Assembly: GCA_037501455.1 (NCBI GenBank)
Contig: CM074863.1
Coordinates: 15,806,001 to 15,870,000, forward strand
From: Lantana camara
Taxonomy: Eukaryota > Streptophyta > Magnoliopsida > Lamiales > Verbenaceae
DNA length: 64,000 nucleotides
Direction: 5' to 3'
This document shows positions 11,263 to 24,753 of this stretch, one piece after another; positions within the stretch are counted from its first letter, which is position 1; each line of letters begins with the position of its first letter. The position numbers and the translations under genes were made by a program. The notes under the pieces were generated by a model, which saw only the letters and a program-made list of their open reading frames with translations, did no database searches and was not told where the DNA came from.

Positions 11263-11876
11263 GCAATCAATGGTTCATTTTCTTTGAAGTATAGGTATAA
11301 AAAACAAAACACAACCTTTGTGATGGATGGAGGAAGAAGAAGCTGGAAATGTTAGATGTTCTTTTCCTCGTTTAGATGATCAAATTTTGAGTTTGATAGA
11401 AGAATTGACTATTTTGTAAATATTATGTTGTTTGTAATTGGTATTGTCTGTCCTTTCTTACATTTTGTTTAGGTTGATGTTTCTTGGTTCTTTGTTGGTT
11501 TTGTGTAATTTGGAGGATTGTGTAAATGTTCAAGATTAGATGTCCAGAGTTTCCGTAGAGGTTGATGAGTCTGGTTAAGAGTTTTTTAGGATGTATGATT
11601 TTAAGTCCAGAATCCAGATAGAGAACAAAAATCTCTTTGAACTATTTCTATGATGCGTGATACATTTCAATTTATCATATAATCTTATTAATTCTCATAA
11701 TTAAGGACATAATAATAGGATTTTTTTTAAAAATATTTTTACTTATCCATATAATTGAAATTTATGTTTTACTTACCCATATAAGTATTTGATACAATAT
11801 ATAATAAAATAATATTTTTAAAAAAATACATGTATAAAAGTTTCTCAAGTTAAATAATTAGGTATATATTATAGAT
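11263..11876. other. 3' flank of HSF gene
   Basis: No gene is seen. The first 200 bases are likely the HSF 3'UTR. The remainder is AT-rich. Confidence 0.5.
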
Positions 11877-11916
11877 AGCGGATAATTCCTCAAAAATCCC
11901 CAAGTGTAAACTTAAT

Positions 11917-12225
11917 TTCCTTTTCACTCCCCAATTTTGAAAAAGTTCTTGTTCACTCCCCAATTGAAAAACAAAATTTCTTTTCACTCCCCAAGGTTGT
12001 ATAATAATTCAGGAATTGCGTACATTTTTTAGGGAATTGCGTATAAAAATCCCGGAATCTCGTATATACGACATTTTGAGAATTTTATACGCAATTCCCT
12101 CAAAAATGTACGCAATTCCTGAATTATTATACGAACATGTACTGTTTATGGAGACCTAAAAGGAATTTTGTTTTTCAATTGGGGATTGAATGAGAACTTT
12201 TTCAAAACTGGGGATCTAAAAGGAA
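11917..12225. repeat. Foldback (long inverted repeat) element
   Basis: Two arms of roughly 145 bases face each other around a palindromic centre, cgtatatacg, at 12061-12070. Matching pieces include aggaattgcgtacattttt on the left and aaaaatgtacgcaattcct on the right, and ccccaattgaaaaaca against its complement further out. The arms are imperfect. Transcription would give a long hairpin RNA. Flanking target duplications were not resolved. It is a MITE-like or foldback element of unassigned superfamily. Confidence 0.75.
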
Positions 12226-13430
12226 TTTTTTCAACTTTTTAGTACTATTCAAATATTTTCCCGATAGATAGTGGCCTAAAATGAATATCGTGGAATAAAT
12301 AGGTTTGGGGTGCCCCTGTGGGGTTAGGCAAGGTGGCATTTCAAAATCCATCGCCAATTAATGGTTTTTTTCTTTTTCTTTTTGATTATTAATTATTTAG
12401 AGATAATTAATCGTCCATAATTAAAGTAATCAGAAAACAGATTTGGTGTGTGTTCGGACTTCGGTGTGCCCCAGACAATTGGCAATTCATACTATAGCAT
12501 GTAGGACTTAATTGCACAACTTCACCTAAATTTTTTAAAAGAAAATTGCGAAAAACTCTTCGTTTTACACATAAGGCTAGTGTAATTTTCCACAAAATGA
12601 AATTAAAAATGTATTTGACTATTGGTACAAAAGGCAATTAAGACATATTGTGGGATCCCAACAAATGTTATTGAATGACTGAGTATTAGCCACTCGTCTG
12701 CTTCTTTATTCACTGAAAAAAAAAAAAAAAAAGCAAAAGGGACAATTTTAGTGTTAAGTTTAAGATGTGAATGAAGGCCATAATTGTGGATAAGCTATGT
12801 TGTCAAAAGAGGAAAAATTGGTCCTCAGTCACATCTCTAACCGTAAACAACAACAAATGCCATTGTGACACTTGTTAACGACAGCTCCACATTAAACAAT
12901 AGCGTGGAGAAATTGGCAAAAATTGGTGATGATGTTAGACTAATTTTGTTACTAAAATGCTTTCAAGCTTTGAAGTGGAAAAATGTATGTACGGGCATGT
13001 CACTATAATTGAAATTGCTCAAATGAAATTAATAATATGGGGTGGTGTGGAATCGAAATTTAAAATTAGATATTACATATATCATGGAATGAGAGCGTTG
13101 AAATGAAAAAAATTATATATTTCAAAATTTTGAATCCATAAACAAATAAAATTCTAGTTGAATGAATCAAATACGGAATGTTTACGTGACATGATTTTAC
13201 ACTGGGTATTAGTCATTTATTCAAACGTCATGTCAACATTGATTTGGGAGATGAACACCCAAAACTGAAATGTCCGACCTCCAAATTGGATGTCAAGTGT
13301 GCTGATTCGATTTCGAGCCGAAATATCCGACCTACATTAAATGAGGATCTTACAAGTTGATTTGTACTCTGACAAGCTAAATTGCCAGCCATTATTGTTG
13401 TAGGAGCATTAAATGCATCGTAAGGTCCGT
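12226..13430. other. Intergenic, no gene seen
   Basis: AT-rich DNA with a 14-base A run near 12717-12732. No supported coding region on either strand. Confidence 0.5.
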
Positions 13431-13876
13431 CCTAAATAGCATTAAATGCATCTCGTACTATATGTACTTCACATGCATAATGGTCTATGCTATATAAACT
13501 CAGGACACTTATTCCGATAGGTAAACACGTCCTAAGTAGCATTAAATGCATCTCGCACTATGTACTTCACATGCACAATGGTCTATGCTATATAAGCTCA
13601 GGACACTTATTCCGATAGGTTAACACATTTACTGCACTTCAGAACTCGAGCATATATTCTAGCCATTCTGCACTTCAGAACTCGAGCATATATTCTAACC
13701 ATTCAACATACTAACTTAAGTGTTGGAAAACCTTTCGACGGTCAAACGGTATTTATTTTAGAAGGGAACTTCTACCGACTACAATAACTAATTTTATTAT
13801 AGAATTGTAAGCACTTCAAAGAAGTTCCACCGATTACGATAACTAGCTCTATCATAGAATTGTAAGCACTTCAAAG
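13431..13876. repeat. Degenerate LTR-like remnant with three local tandem duplications
   Basis: A 100-base unit is repeated at 13431 and 13531, each with tatataaa/tatataag followed by ctcaggacac. A 36-base unit is repeated at 13632 and 13668. A unit of about 55 bases is repeated at about 13766 and 13821. The order TATA-like box, then aacttaagtgttggaaaac, resembles the R-U5 end of Tat-type LTRs, compare tgacttgagcgtcggag in the LTRs at 39883 and 60813. No full LTR ends or coding domains are seen, so the assignment is tentative. Confidence 0.5.
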
Positions 13877-14222
13877 ATGACTAAAATAACTTGCGCCATG
13901 CAGAATTGTATGCATTTCAAAAAACAGGACAGATAACCAATAGATTTAAAACCACTGTATACCCAAAAACCAAGATTCAAATAACAGTATAACACGTCAA
14001 CTATATTTGAGCATAAATACAGGACCAGAAAAGGATGCCCATAAGGATGTCACAGACTCAAACAATACAATAGGATAAACCAATTCAAAGAATTGTAAAT
14101 ACATAAATTCCCCAAAAGAATAATGTTAACATTGGCAGCTTAGCAAGTACAGTGAACTTCGCATAGTGTGGTTTCTTTGAAGTACAAAAAGATGATTCTC
14201 AACAAATAATAGAATGTGTCAA

Positions 14223-16185
14223 TCAACCTTCCTTCTTTGGTGTTGAAACAGCATCGCCAGAATCCTTCTTGGGATGAAATGCTTCTACGAGAGCTTCAAT
14301 TTCTTCCTTTGCTCTTTCAAACACATTCGGACCTTTAACTCTACTGATTGGAGTATTCTGATCGATATCATCACTTCTCCCATGTGTTTCTCTATGATGA
14401 TGATTGTGCTTGTCTGAGTCTGCCTCTTCCTTGGATTTTGCAGTAGCATTTGGCGATTTCTCATTCTTTTCTGCAAATGTTGGAGATGTGCAGTGTCGAC
14501 TTGTCAATTAAAGAATTTATGCGTAAAAGATGTTTAAACAGAGCATGTGCATCAACACAACTGATGACTCGAGGTACACATTACTTTTGAACCAGAGCAG
14601 GCAAATAATATAGAAACGTGATTTATGTAATCAGATTAATATATTTTCCGAAGAGGATTTGATATTAGTTACTGGCCTGTATTGTGATATATATAGATCA
14701 CAAGTAAGGATTTTCATAAAATCTCAAAACTGTGGAATCCACGGCACTCACGTTGACCTGTTACATAAACAGCAGAACCGAACTTGAATTGATACTGTAG
14801 TGGCATTTACACAAAGTGGACTTTCCCTAATGGTTTAGGGACCTTAAAAAACCGAACTACCCAGGAAAATATAACATCACCTTCTACAATTTAATTGTCG
14901 AGGTTGATTATGGAGTGGAAATGGTAGAGGATACCCAATAGGCACAACCAGAAAAAACCTAGAGGATGTATAGTCAGTACTCAATAACAAACACTTTGGA
15001 AATGCCAAGACTTAAGATTTGCTTCTGAAGCTTACATATCGATGACTCAAACATTGTTTAGTCTATTTCCCTCAAGTGCATGTGCATCAAAGATTTGCTT
15101 ATCATCGATAGTTTTACATCCTCAATGTCAGCAAAACCACTTCCAAAATATTCAGCTCCATACCTAGTTCCATCATACTAATTAACCGTGTGGAGAGTAA
15201 AACTAAAAAAACTTGCTCTGTTATAGTCATTCACCTTATGTGTTAAATATTATATCAATCTAAAGGTAAAGCTAATATCGGTCAACTTACGAATGGCCTT
15301 GGTGTCTTAATCTCCTAGGGGTAAAAATATACTTGAGTTTTTGTCATCATAAATTTCAATCCTGTATCTTACTCGTCCCAGACTTGTTGTTACGTCTTAG
15401 TTCACTTCTGTCATCCATTCTTATTATAAGTATAACCTAGAATGTGCTAATGACAAATGGAACTTTGAAAAGAGTGAGTTGTTCTACAGAAAAACAAGCA
15501 AAACATTAAAGAACTAAAGAGTGATATGAAATGACTGCAAAGTTCAGACTATTATACAACAAACAAAGATTTTCAATTGGCCATATTTTCCATTTTGCAG
15601 ATATCAATAACCACAGCAATAGTTCATACCTGAATGTGACTCTGGCTTCTGGGATTTCAAACAATCCTCTGTAGATGAATCACTGCAAATCAAACGATCC
15701 AATTAGTTAAACAGAAAGCAACACATGCTCACCTTCACAAATGCAAAATGTAATAACTGATGAATCTGTGGAACTTCCTCACGTTTTTTCACCATACGAG
15801 ATTGGTGAATCAGGACTCTTCGATTCCTTCTTATGATGAAATGCTTCCACAAGCGCTTCAATTTCCTCCTTAGCCCTCTCAAAAACATTCGGAGCCTTGA
15901 CATCACTCAACGGAGAATTGACATCGATATCATCGCGCAATCCATGAGTTTCCCTGTGATGGTGATTTCGCTGCTTCCCATCATCCGGCACTGCCCATCC
16001 ATTGATAACAAAAATCAAACACATCCCAACTCAAAATGGGCGTTAGGGTCCGTTCATCACACATTTCTTCTTCGATAAATCAATAACCTCAATAACAACT
16101 CAAAAAAGGCAAAATAAATGGAAAAACTGCAAAATCAGAAGCGAAGAAGAGTACCTGATGAAGAGCCGTGCTTTGATTCAGCCAT
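14223..16185 (-). CDS. Conserved small plant protein with a duplicated HHHRETHG...NVFERAKEEIEALVEAFH domain
   Basis: Four exons can be joined in phase: 16185-16155, 15990-15783, 15682-15630 and 14470-14223, giving about 179 residues (start MAESKHGSSS, stop TGA at 14223). All introns are gt...ag. The protein contains two copies of one domain, at about residues 20-65 and 117-165: a His cluster with RETHG, then DDID-N-P, then PNVFERAKEEIEALVEAFH and a Lys pair. The second helix is amphipathic and acidic. I recognise this as a plant-wide type of small soluble protein but know no function. No signal peptide or membrane segment is present. If the donor at 15782 is not used, the second exon runs into TGA at 15779 and only the first domain is made, a possible short isoform. 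It has no paralogue nearby; the second domain is an internal duplication. Confidence 0.75.
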
Positions 16186-18416
16186 TAAAGTAGAGGTTTT
16201 CAACGATGAATATTTTCTCAGAAATCTTCAATTTGGAGAGAATATAGGATTGTGGACAATGAGGAGGAGTTAGTGGGAGAATCAGGAATATAACGTTTGC
16301 GGATGCCTGATTTCAAAAGGCAGCGTTTGGATCAATTCACGTGATAAATGATAATTCACGTTTACTTATTTATAGAATGTCATCTTGAAATTCGTATTAC
16401 ATACCGTATTTAATATTTCACGTAAAAAATTAAAAAAAAATAAAAATCATATCATCATTCCGTGTCGTATCTATATATCATAAATTATGATTTTTATTAA
16501 AGAAATTAAATCGTATCATGTCCATATCTATATATCATAAATTATGATTTTTATTAGAAAAATTAAAAATTTTAATTGAAATGTTGTATGTCCGGTATCG
16601 TACTTTCTGGGCGTCAACTCAAAGAAATGAGATATTAGAGTTACAGCCTACAAGGACAACACCACTTCTAATAATTCAACATTCTGTCAAGATTTAAGTA
16701 TAAATTTAAAATATTTATTATTTTTTGAAATTTAAATTTTAATATCTAATAAATTTATGGTATTAAAAGAATTTAATCTATTTTAAAATGAAATTATGCT
16801 AAATAAAAGATTAAACAATTTTGAGTTATGTGGAGAGAAAACGCGCACAAAAAAAAAAAAAAAAAGAGTAAATGTAGAAGAAAAATGATGGAAAGGAATA
16901 AAATATAGTTGGTGCGAATTGAGAGTTATTAAAAAAAAAAAAAAAAAAGTAATTAAGTATTTAATTTTATCTTTCCTAAGCAAAATTCATAACCAAAATA
17001 GAGGCAAGAGTCAAGACTTATCACCTTGTTTGGGCCCAAGTAAAGCTCAAGTCCATTGTAATAGACCCATTTAAAATGATAGGCCCAAGATAGTATTCCC
17101 ATAAACTGGAGTACTGGACATGACCTTAGCCTTTATGGGCAATATATATTGTAAAACCTCAAATGAAGTGCATGTAAATAATATTTACCTTTTGAATATT
17201 AAATTTGCGAAACTAGACAAATGTTATAAATAGAATTTTTATTACCGCTCTAAAATCTGTATCTCATTTCTATCTACAAATGAACTAATGTATTCTTATT
17301 TATAGAGAATTTTTTATTACTGTTGGAAACACGGTACTTGTATAAATGTCAAATTTGGTGACAGCCCACAACTCATACATAAGATAAGGAGATTCCCGCA
17401 TGCTATTAATATTATTGATCTTTATTAACGTTCTTTCTTTGGATGCCCATGTAATTATCTTTTATGTGTTTAGTATTATCTCATTAAAAATCTTATCAAG
17501 AAAAATTTAATAGGACAAAAAGCTGAATGAAAGAAAAAGTCAAAAGTGTGCTGTCTTCCTCTCATATTAATATTAGCAAGATCTTCTCATAAATATGAGA
17601 GATGACACATTGCTATGTCATGAAAATATTTTCTCAAAGTTGTAGGAAGTGCATTTAATTTGTGAAGAGATTAGCGATTGTCATGAATATATTTTTTAAA
17701 TAGTTGATTTACATTATTGATTGAGACGAGCAAAATAGATGATAGTATGATTAGTGGTGAGATGTGCTCATTTCACATCTAAAATAAGATTGATAATCCA
17801 GCCTTTTACTCAATATAATCTCATGTTAAAGCCAATAATCCAACCTATTAGATATTTATTATTCTAATTCTCCCTGATCTTAGGGAGTAAGCATGCATTG
17901 TAATACATGAATAATTGAGAGACCAAAAGAAATCTAATAGTAACATGAAGAGATTGCATAAAAACATGTAGGAATTTCTAATTAGACATTGATGCCCATA
18001 AATGTGCATCGTTGCTTATGTGGTACCATTTTGCAGCATTTAAAACAAGATATTATTTCAATTTTCAAAATTTACCTCATTATCATATGAATCAAGATAC
18101 TAGCATATGAATCGTAACAATTTTCAAAAGAAGATAATATTTTTCGAGTAAAAAAAAAAAAAAAAAAAATGAAGAAGGAAGAAGATCGATGAAGAAGTTT
18201 CAATTTTGACCAGTGATACGGTTAGAGTACATTTGACTATGCTTTCAAAGATTGTGCCTACAAGCATTCATATACTAATACAGCCATCTTTTGAGAAAAT
18301 AATAGGCCCTCGTGCACCCTTGACGCTACAATAAAGTTGCGAAGAATCTCAATCTGTATGGCAAATTGTTGATCGAGTGTTGACACATTAATTGAACCTT
18401 GATCCATCAACATATT

Positions 18417-18462
<46 letters not shown>

Positions 18463-19500
18463 TATTTTTTTGAAACATATATAAATATAATTTGAAGACA
18501 GCAAAGAATGAAGATTCTTTGATTCCAAGTTTGCAACCAATATCGTTATATTATTATGAATCGGAGGCATGCAAGTAGATCATAATATGGACACAGGCAG
18601 CCACTTGCAGATATATCATATATGTCATGACAAGTATATGAGATGGGGTACATATATCAATTTATTAAATATTTGTGTTTACACTCTTAATACTTTTTAT
18701 AAGTTTATTACAGCTAATGAGGTATTGTATTTAATATTTATATAGTTGATCCAAGTTAGGGATTTTTTATATTTATTTATTGATTTTTTTTCTTTTTCTG
18801 AGCTCGAAATTGTATAATTACATCTCGTTTATGTATATATGAGTTTTTACAACTTTCGAAAAGTATAAATTATTGTATTCTATTAAAATGTAATTGATTT
18901 TGAGTAATATATTGACCATTCCACGTTCAACTTAAAAATCTTAAATAATCAAAAAATAAATATTTATTTATATTTTAAATACTTGAATTTAACTTTATTT
19001 TTCAGTTTTTAAGTTGGTGTGAGACATTGTAATTCCTAAACTTAAGGGATAGAGTATGTAGTTCTTTTATCTAAGTATATTTGAACTGTAGCAACGCAAT
19101 GTCGCAAGGGATATTATGAGATGTACATGTAAGAAAACTAAAATATTTCTCAAACCTTTAATATGTTAAAAACAAAAAAAAAAACAAAATTACTTAGATA
19201 TATGAAAAATAAGAACATAAAGTTTTAAGAAATTATATAGTAATAATTATTGTGTAGTTAATATAGTCAAACTTTTTGGACCTTCTTAATATATTAAGAA
19301 TAAATAAATGTTCTCAATTTATCTTATAAACTCTTCTAATAATTTAAAAAATATCAAACCAAACCTTTTAAACTCTTCAAAGCAACTCTTTATTATTTTT
19401 TGATACTTCATTGGATAAAATTATGTGATAATTGATTGCTTGTTAATTTAAATGAGCACAGTCTTAATGTTATTTTCATTAACCAAAATGACGGCCAAGT
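16186..19500. other. Intergenic, AT-rich, no gene seen
   Basis: It contains a direct repeat of tctatatatcataaattatg with its flank near 16470-16560, A runs near 16850, 16930 and 18152, and an (AT)n stretch at about 18420-18453. Nothing coding is supported. Confidence 0.55.
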
Positions 19501-19713
19501 AATTAAGTTTGCTAGCACCAACGGACAGTTGACTCAAGTGGATAGGGGCTTGAATTCACTTAAGCAAGGTTTCGGGTTCGAACCTTGTGGATATAAAAAA
19601 TTACGTTGGGACAGGTCCCCGCAATAAGCGCCTTCAGCTATATCGGAAGATTAGTCATTCACTTAATTGGGTGGGGGAAACTTTGAGAGATCAAAAAAAA
19701 TTAAGTTTGCTAG
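19501..19713 (+). mobile_element. tRNA-derived SINE with 15-bp target-site duplication
   Basis: The 15-base direct repeat aattaagtttgctag occurs at 19501-19515 and 19699-19713. Between them lie about 183 bases with a pol III A-box-like tgactcaagtgg (near 19531) and a perfect B-box core ggttcgaacc (19575-19584). The element ends in a tcaaaaaaaa tail directly before the second repeat. This is the complete structure of a plant SINE mobilised by LINE machinery. The target duplication is identical on both sides, so the insertion is not old. Confidence 0.88.
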
Positions 19714-21360
19714 CTAATAAATAAAGCGACTAATAATAGTGTTTTGTCCTATTAATTATCGTAGAATCGCATGAAGTAATGACCTAATTATATAGTGAAC
19801 AAGTATTAATTATTACATTATTGATTGTGGTACCAGGTACCAACCATAACAATTAATATATGTGTCCAAAATTCATTAAATTTATAGGAGGGGCTGCTGC
19901 TTTGAAGTCTTGATAGGAAATAAAATCTTGAAAATGGGCTATTTAATGCCCATAATGGTCTGCACGCCTAAGCAAGCGTTACGCCATGAGCTGCGACCTT
20001 GTAGAGTTGTATTAACAAAGAAACCACTAATGGTCAACCTTATCTATAAATGTCTCGACTTTTGACCCTTCACTTTGCAGACGACTTGCAAGTATTTAAT
20101 TCTCAATTATACATGACAAGAATTATCACGATGAATATGAAATTTATGGTAAATATAATATAATATTACATTGTTAAAATATATTATTTGATTGTTGACA
20201 TCACGTAAAATTTTTATGGTATCAAGTGTTTTATATATCTGATCACATTATCATAATTATCGGATGCAATAAGATTTTGTATTGATAATTGTTATAATAC
20301 TAACATATATCAGTTTTATATATGATATATATGGTGACAAACCTAGCGATATAAGAATTGTCACAATAATTCAAAGAAAAAAGTATATTGCTAATAAGTT
20401 GTCACGCGGTTGATTTTGGAAGATCTTTAGTCTGAAAGAATAAATTTCTGTTCTACTAAATAAATAAACATTTGTAATAATTTGAACACTATTATGCTAG
20501 CATGGGCAATACTCTCCTTTTTTTAGTAGTGTAGTCTATTTACGAGCTTTGTTAAAACAATAATTAGACATAGTATATAAGTGAGTTTATCCCACCACAA
20601 AATGGTGTAGTTTATTAACTTGATACTATTCTAATTTAATAATAATATAATTTTAGAATTTGAATTTTCATGTTCATGATTATTTTAATTGAAAATATTT
20701 TACGTTTTAATAATTTAGTATGAAAATAATGTTCGTTCGAATATTATAATTTTTTTATTTTATATTTAATTGGATTCGAGTTAAACTACAAATAAAATTT
20801 TATCTAACAATTTTTTTAGAAAATAAATTTTAGATTCTAATAAATAAGCAAATTTCGTCTTTTATAATTTTATAAATTATTATTAAATCAAGACCCATTT
20901 TGTATCAAAACGTCCCAATTGAGAATGTTGAAATCATGAAATTACTTAAAATAGTGCATAATGTTGATTTATCGGTTTCCAAAATTGGCAAAAATGGGGT
21001 TGTGGTTCCAAACCGCAGCCGTATCGATTGACACAGTAAAACTTACCAACGTCAACGAATAATATTCTTACTCCACCAACTTTAATGCACCTTTTTCAAA
21101 CCCTAATAAATAAAGTAATAAATAGTTTATTCTTTGTAGCCAAAAAAACAACATTTGTTCATTGGATGTTCCATGAAAGTGAAAAGTGGGATAATTTGAA
21201 TTCCTATTCTTTTATTCATTACAATACATAATATAATGTTTTTTTCCAATCAAATCTAAAACATTGATTTACGAGGTAGGTAAATTTACAAAGTCAAGGA
21301 CAACAAGATGGCTGCCACCACCAAAATCAAAAATAAAATAAAAAGTTGAGATTCCATATT
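19714..21360. other. Intergenic, AT-rich, no gene seen
   Basis: No supported coding region, RNA gene or clear element end was found on either strand. Confidence 0.5.
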
Positions 21361-23000
21361 ATATATATACTAGTTACAAACCCGTGCCTCAATTTTTAAT
21401 AAAAATATAATAATAAAAAATCAATTAAAACATATTGTTAAGATTATAGTTATTAAATCAAAATTTTTATTTAAAATATTTAAATAACATGTAAAAATAT
21501 TAATTTATAAAAAGTTACTACTAATTTTGAAAGACTTTTACAAATAAATTTTTATATGAAAAGAAATATAAATATATCATGTCAAATCAAAATATATCAT
21601 ATTAATAAAATATAATAAAAGATTTGATAATTGTCGAAATTAATATATTTTAATAAAATATAATAAAAAAATTCCTGTAATGTATTACGATCAAACAATA
21701 AAAAAAAACAGAATTAATTAATAAATATAAAAAACAAATTTAATGAGTAAAATAATGAATAAAAATATCTTTTTTAAAACATAAAAATATCAACTATTAA
21801 AAATTAAATTAATAATTTTGACATAATTACAATTTATATGGATATGAGAAGAGATATGTCATTAATAAGAAAATACAATACTGATGATATGTACTCTAAA
21901 TACCTATAAATAATTGATGATCAAACTAATAAAACATTTTGGATCGAATAAAACAACTTACCTTGAAAAAGAATGATCTTGCATTAAAAAAGAAATTTCA
22001 TATATGATATAAAAAAAAATTACATTCTGCATGAAAAAAATGTAAATGGATATCAAAGAGAATTGACAAAAAAAATAAAAATAATTAGAATAAGGTTTAC
22101 CTTCACGAAGAATGATCATCTGTGGAAAAAAAAATCAAAAAATCATATATGATTAAAATAAAATTTATCTTGATGAAGAATAATCCTGAAGGAAAAAAAA
22201 ATTCAAATACTAATTAGAGGAGGAAAATAATTGAGAATTGAGTGTGACAATAAAATTTTAAATACAAATTGTTTATGGGGTGTGATGATGTATCCAAAAT
22301 TTTAAATTTGAAAATCTTTCGTAACAAACTTATCTATAAGCATAGAGATATATTTGGAATTTGAATTGATAACTAAAATATCTATACAACTATACAAAAC
22401 GCTTTGGATAAAGTTGATTTGTTAGAGAAAACAAAATTTTATATTGATACGCGTATTTTAAATTCAAACCTTTAGTAATAGAATTTGAGAAATATTTAAT
22501 TTAAAATCGTATTTATTTATTTATTTTTATTTTTTACCTGCCTCAAGGATTCTGAATTAAGATTTGAAAAAAAAAGTAATTCTGCAAAAATTATATATGA
22601 GTAGAATAAGACTTGTTTTGATAAAGAATGATCGTGTGAAAAAATCATATATGGAGACATTAAAATATTAAATACTAATTTTTCAATGGTGTGTGATGCA
22701 TCCAAAGTTTTAAATTTAAATATTTTTCATAACTTATTTAAAAGCATAGAGATATATTTGGACGCGATTTGAATTTGAATTCATTACTACACAAAATTGT
22801 TTTGGATATAATTGATTTGTTAGAGAAAACATAATTTTATATTGATCTGCGTATTTTGCATTTAAATATTTAGTAAAAGAATTTGAGAAATATTTCAAAA
22901 CGTTTAGCAACAGAATTTGAGAAATATTAATTTAAAATTTTTAGAGACTATCCACGTGTATACTTACGTGGATAGCCTCAAGGGTTCTAAATTATATATA
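21361..23000. repeat. AT-rich repeat unit with internal duplication and 3' hairpin, possibly Helitron-like
   Basis: The block starts near actagttacaaacccgtgcc and contains two diverged copies of a segment of about 440 bases (about 22095-22556 and 22600-23000). These share blocks such as gatttgttagagaaaaca and agcatagagatatatttgga. The second copy ends with a perfect 10-base hairpin (ctatccacgt 22948-22957, acgtggatag 22966-22975) about 11 bases before ctaa. A hairpin just before CTRR is a Helitron 3'-end feature, but the base after ctaa is A rather than T and no TC start was fixed, so the class is unproven. Confidence 0.4.
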
Positions 23001-24413
23001 TATAGATTTAAATTTTATATTTGGTTAAATATAAGTTAGATTCCAGCCAAACTACTGACTATTAAAGTATAACTCTTTCTATTTCTCATTTTATTATCTA
23101 TACAATTAGTTATGGAGTCGAATTAGTCATATCAATAATCAGAAATTCGATCATTTGAACATGATGATTTTTAATTAAGATTTTTTTTTAAAAAAAAATA
23201 CACATCTAAATGACTAGAAAAATTCAAACTCAGAGAAACAAAAATTTTACCATTTAAACCAACATGTATTAGCTCTAAACTGCAGAATTGGGTTATAAAT
23301 GATAAAACTTAAAAAGTATTTCGAGATATATAAACACAAATAGTTGGTGTATTTATTGGGATAATAGAAATGGAAGAGAGTCAATGAAATGGACTTGGAA
23401 CTGTTGGTTGAATTGGAAAGCTGTAACAACGACTTGTGACCAAATTACACAAAAACCAGTGCACACGCTGCGCCTTCTTAATTCAATCTTTCTTGCGTGT
23501 TGGCGCGTTTTATCGTGTCATCCCAACCTAACACTATTCATTTCCAAGTTGACCTTCATTACAATCTCACACTAGACGTACTAGACCAGACCATATATTT
23601 TTCTTCTAATTTAGTTTTTTTTCGCGGTGATTACGCTATCATACTTCGAGCTGAGGGCATAAGGCCTCCTCAATTTGCATGCTATTTGACTCTTTCGGGA
23701 GGTATTTACATAACTAATTTGAAAAATTACATTAACCTCCCCTGTGGCTGATAGAGATCTGCATTATGCCGGATTAGATTTTATTTAAAGTTTTCACGTG
23801 TTTTTATCTTGACACTTACTGTTCATGATTATATAACATGTAGAATGGAAAATCTTATTTTGTAATTTTCAAATCGCGAGGAAAGTTCGTGTAGCTAAAC
23901 CAACACTTGGGTGACGGCAGTGTAATAATCCCATTTTTATTTAATATTTTTTGGAATTGGGATTGATTGTTCTTGATCTTCGGCAGAAGCAGCGTCGTGA
24001 AGCTTACTTTCTTTGACCATCCACCCCACCCTACACTACCCTGGAAGGCAGTCATGTATGTATATGTTTATGTCACCATATCTCTGCATTGAAATGTTTT
24101 TCACAATCTCCCGAGTGGTTTAAGGATTAACAGACAAAAAAAGTTGTTTTTTCTATTCAAAATATCAAGCTTTGAATCCATCAAAACTCGTGGGTAGAAA
24201 GGTAGAAATCTTTGAATCAGACGACCCACAAATATATATTTCTGCCCTTTCCCAATTCTGCATTCCCATTAACACGAAATTATATAGAAATTCAAACCCA
24301 CTTTCTACACGTGTCGACCGTATTTGAAGGTTCATCACTCTCTTGTATTTCAAGAATTCGTTTTCCCAGACTTTCAAACACACAGTCTCTCGCACACACA
24401 CAGACATTTTTTG
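23001..24413. other. Intergenic upstream of the IQM gene
   Basis: No gene is seen. The last 150 bases are pyrimidine-rich with a ctcgcacacacacaga stretch just before the TATA box. Confidence 0.5.
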
Positions 24414-24422
24414 TATATATAA
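24414..24422 (+). promoter_or_regulatory. TATA box of the IQM gene
   Basis: tatatataa followed by a G-rich stretch, about 340 bases upstream of the start codon. A 5'UTR intron (24562-24734, gtgagt...tgcag) separates the leader from the start codon, as is common for long plant leaders. Confidence 0.6.
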
Positions 24423-24753
24423 GGGGGAGGTGGTCGTCATACTTACAAACACATATAGTAAATATATACATACATATTTCTCTCTCACCCCAAAAGGGAC
24501 TTCAAATCAATCCACGAAAAGAAAAGGGATTTGAGATTTAGCTGAGTTTTTTCCATTTACGGTGAGTTATTATCGTTCTTGCTTCAATAATCTTCACCTG
24601 AATTGTGTATCTTTCGGAAATTATTGCACAATTTTGGGGAAATTCTGCTTTGATCGTTTGTTCTTCATGATAAAAATCAAATCTTTTTTCAAGAATTCAG
24701 ACGCTGATATGAATTTTCATGAAAAATTATGCAGGCGGGGGACTTTACAGTTT

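Noticed and set aside
10829..11312. Minus-strand frames opposite HSF exon 2
   Set aside because: Shadow of the coiled-coil and acidic coding sequence.
24100..24135. cccgagtggtttaagg resembling part of a tRNA or SINE A box
   Set aside because: No B box, cloverleaf or target duplication is found around it.
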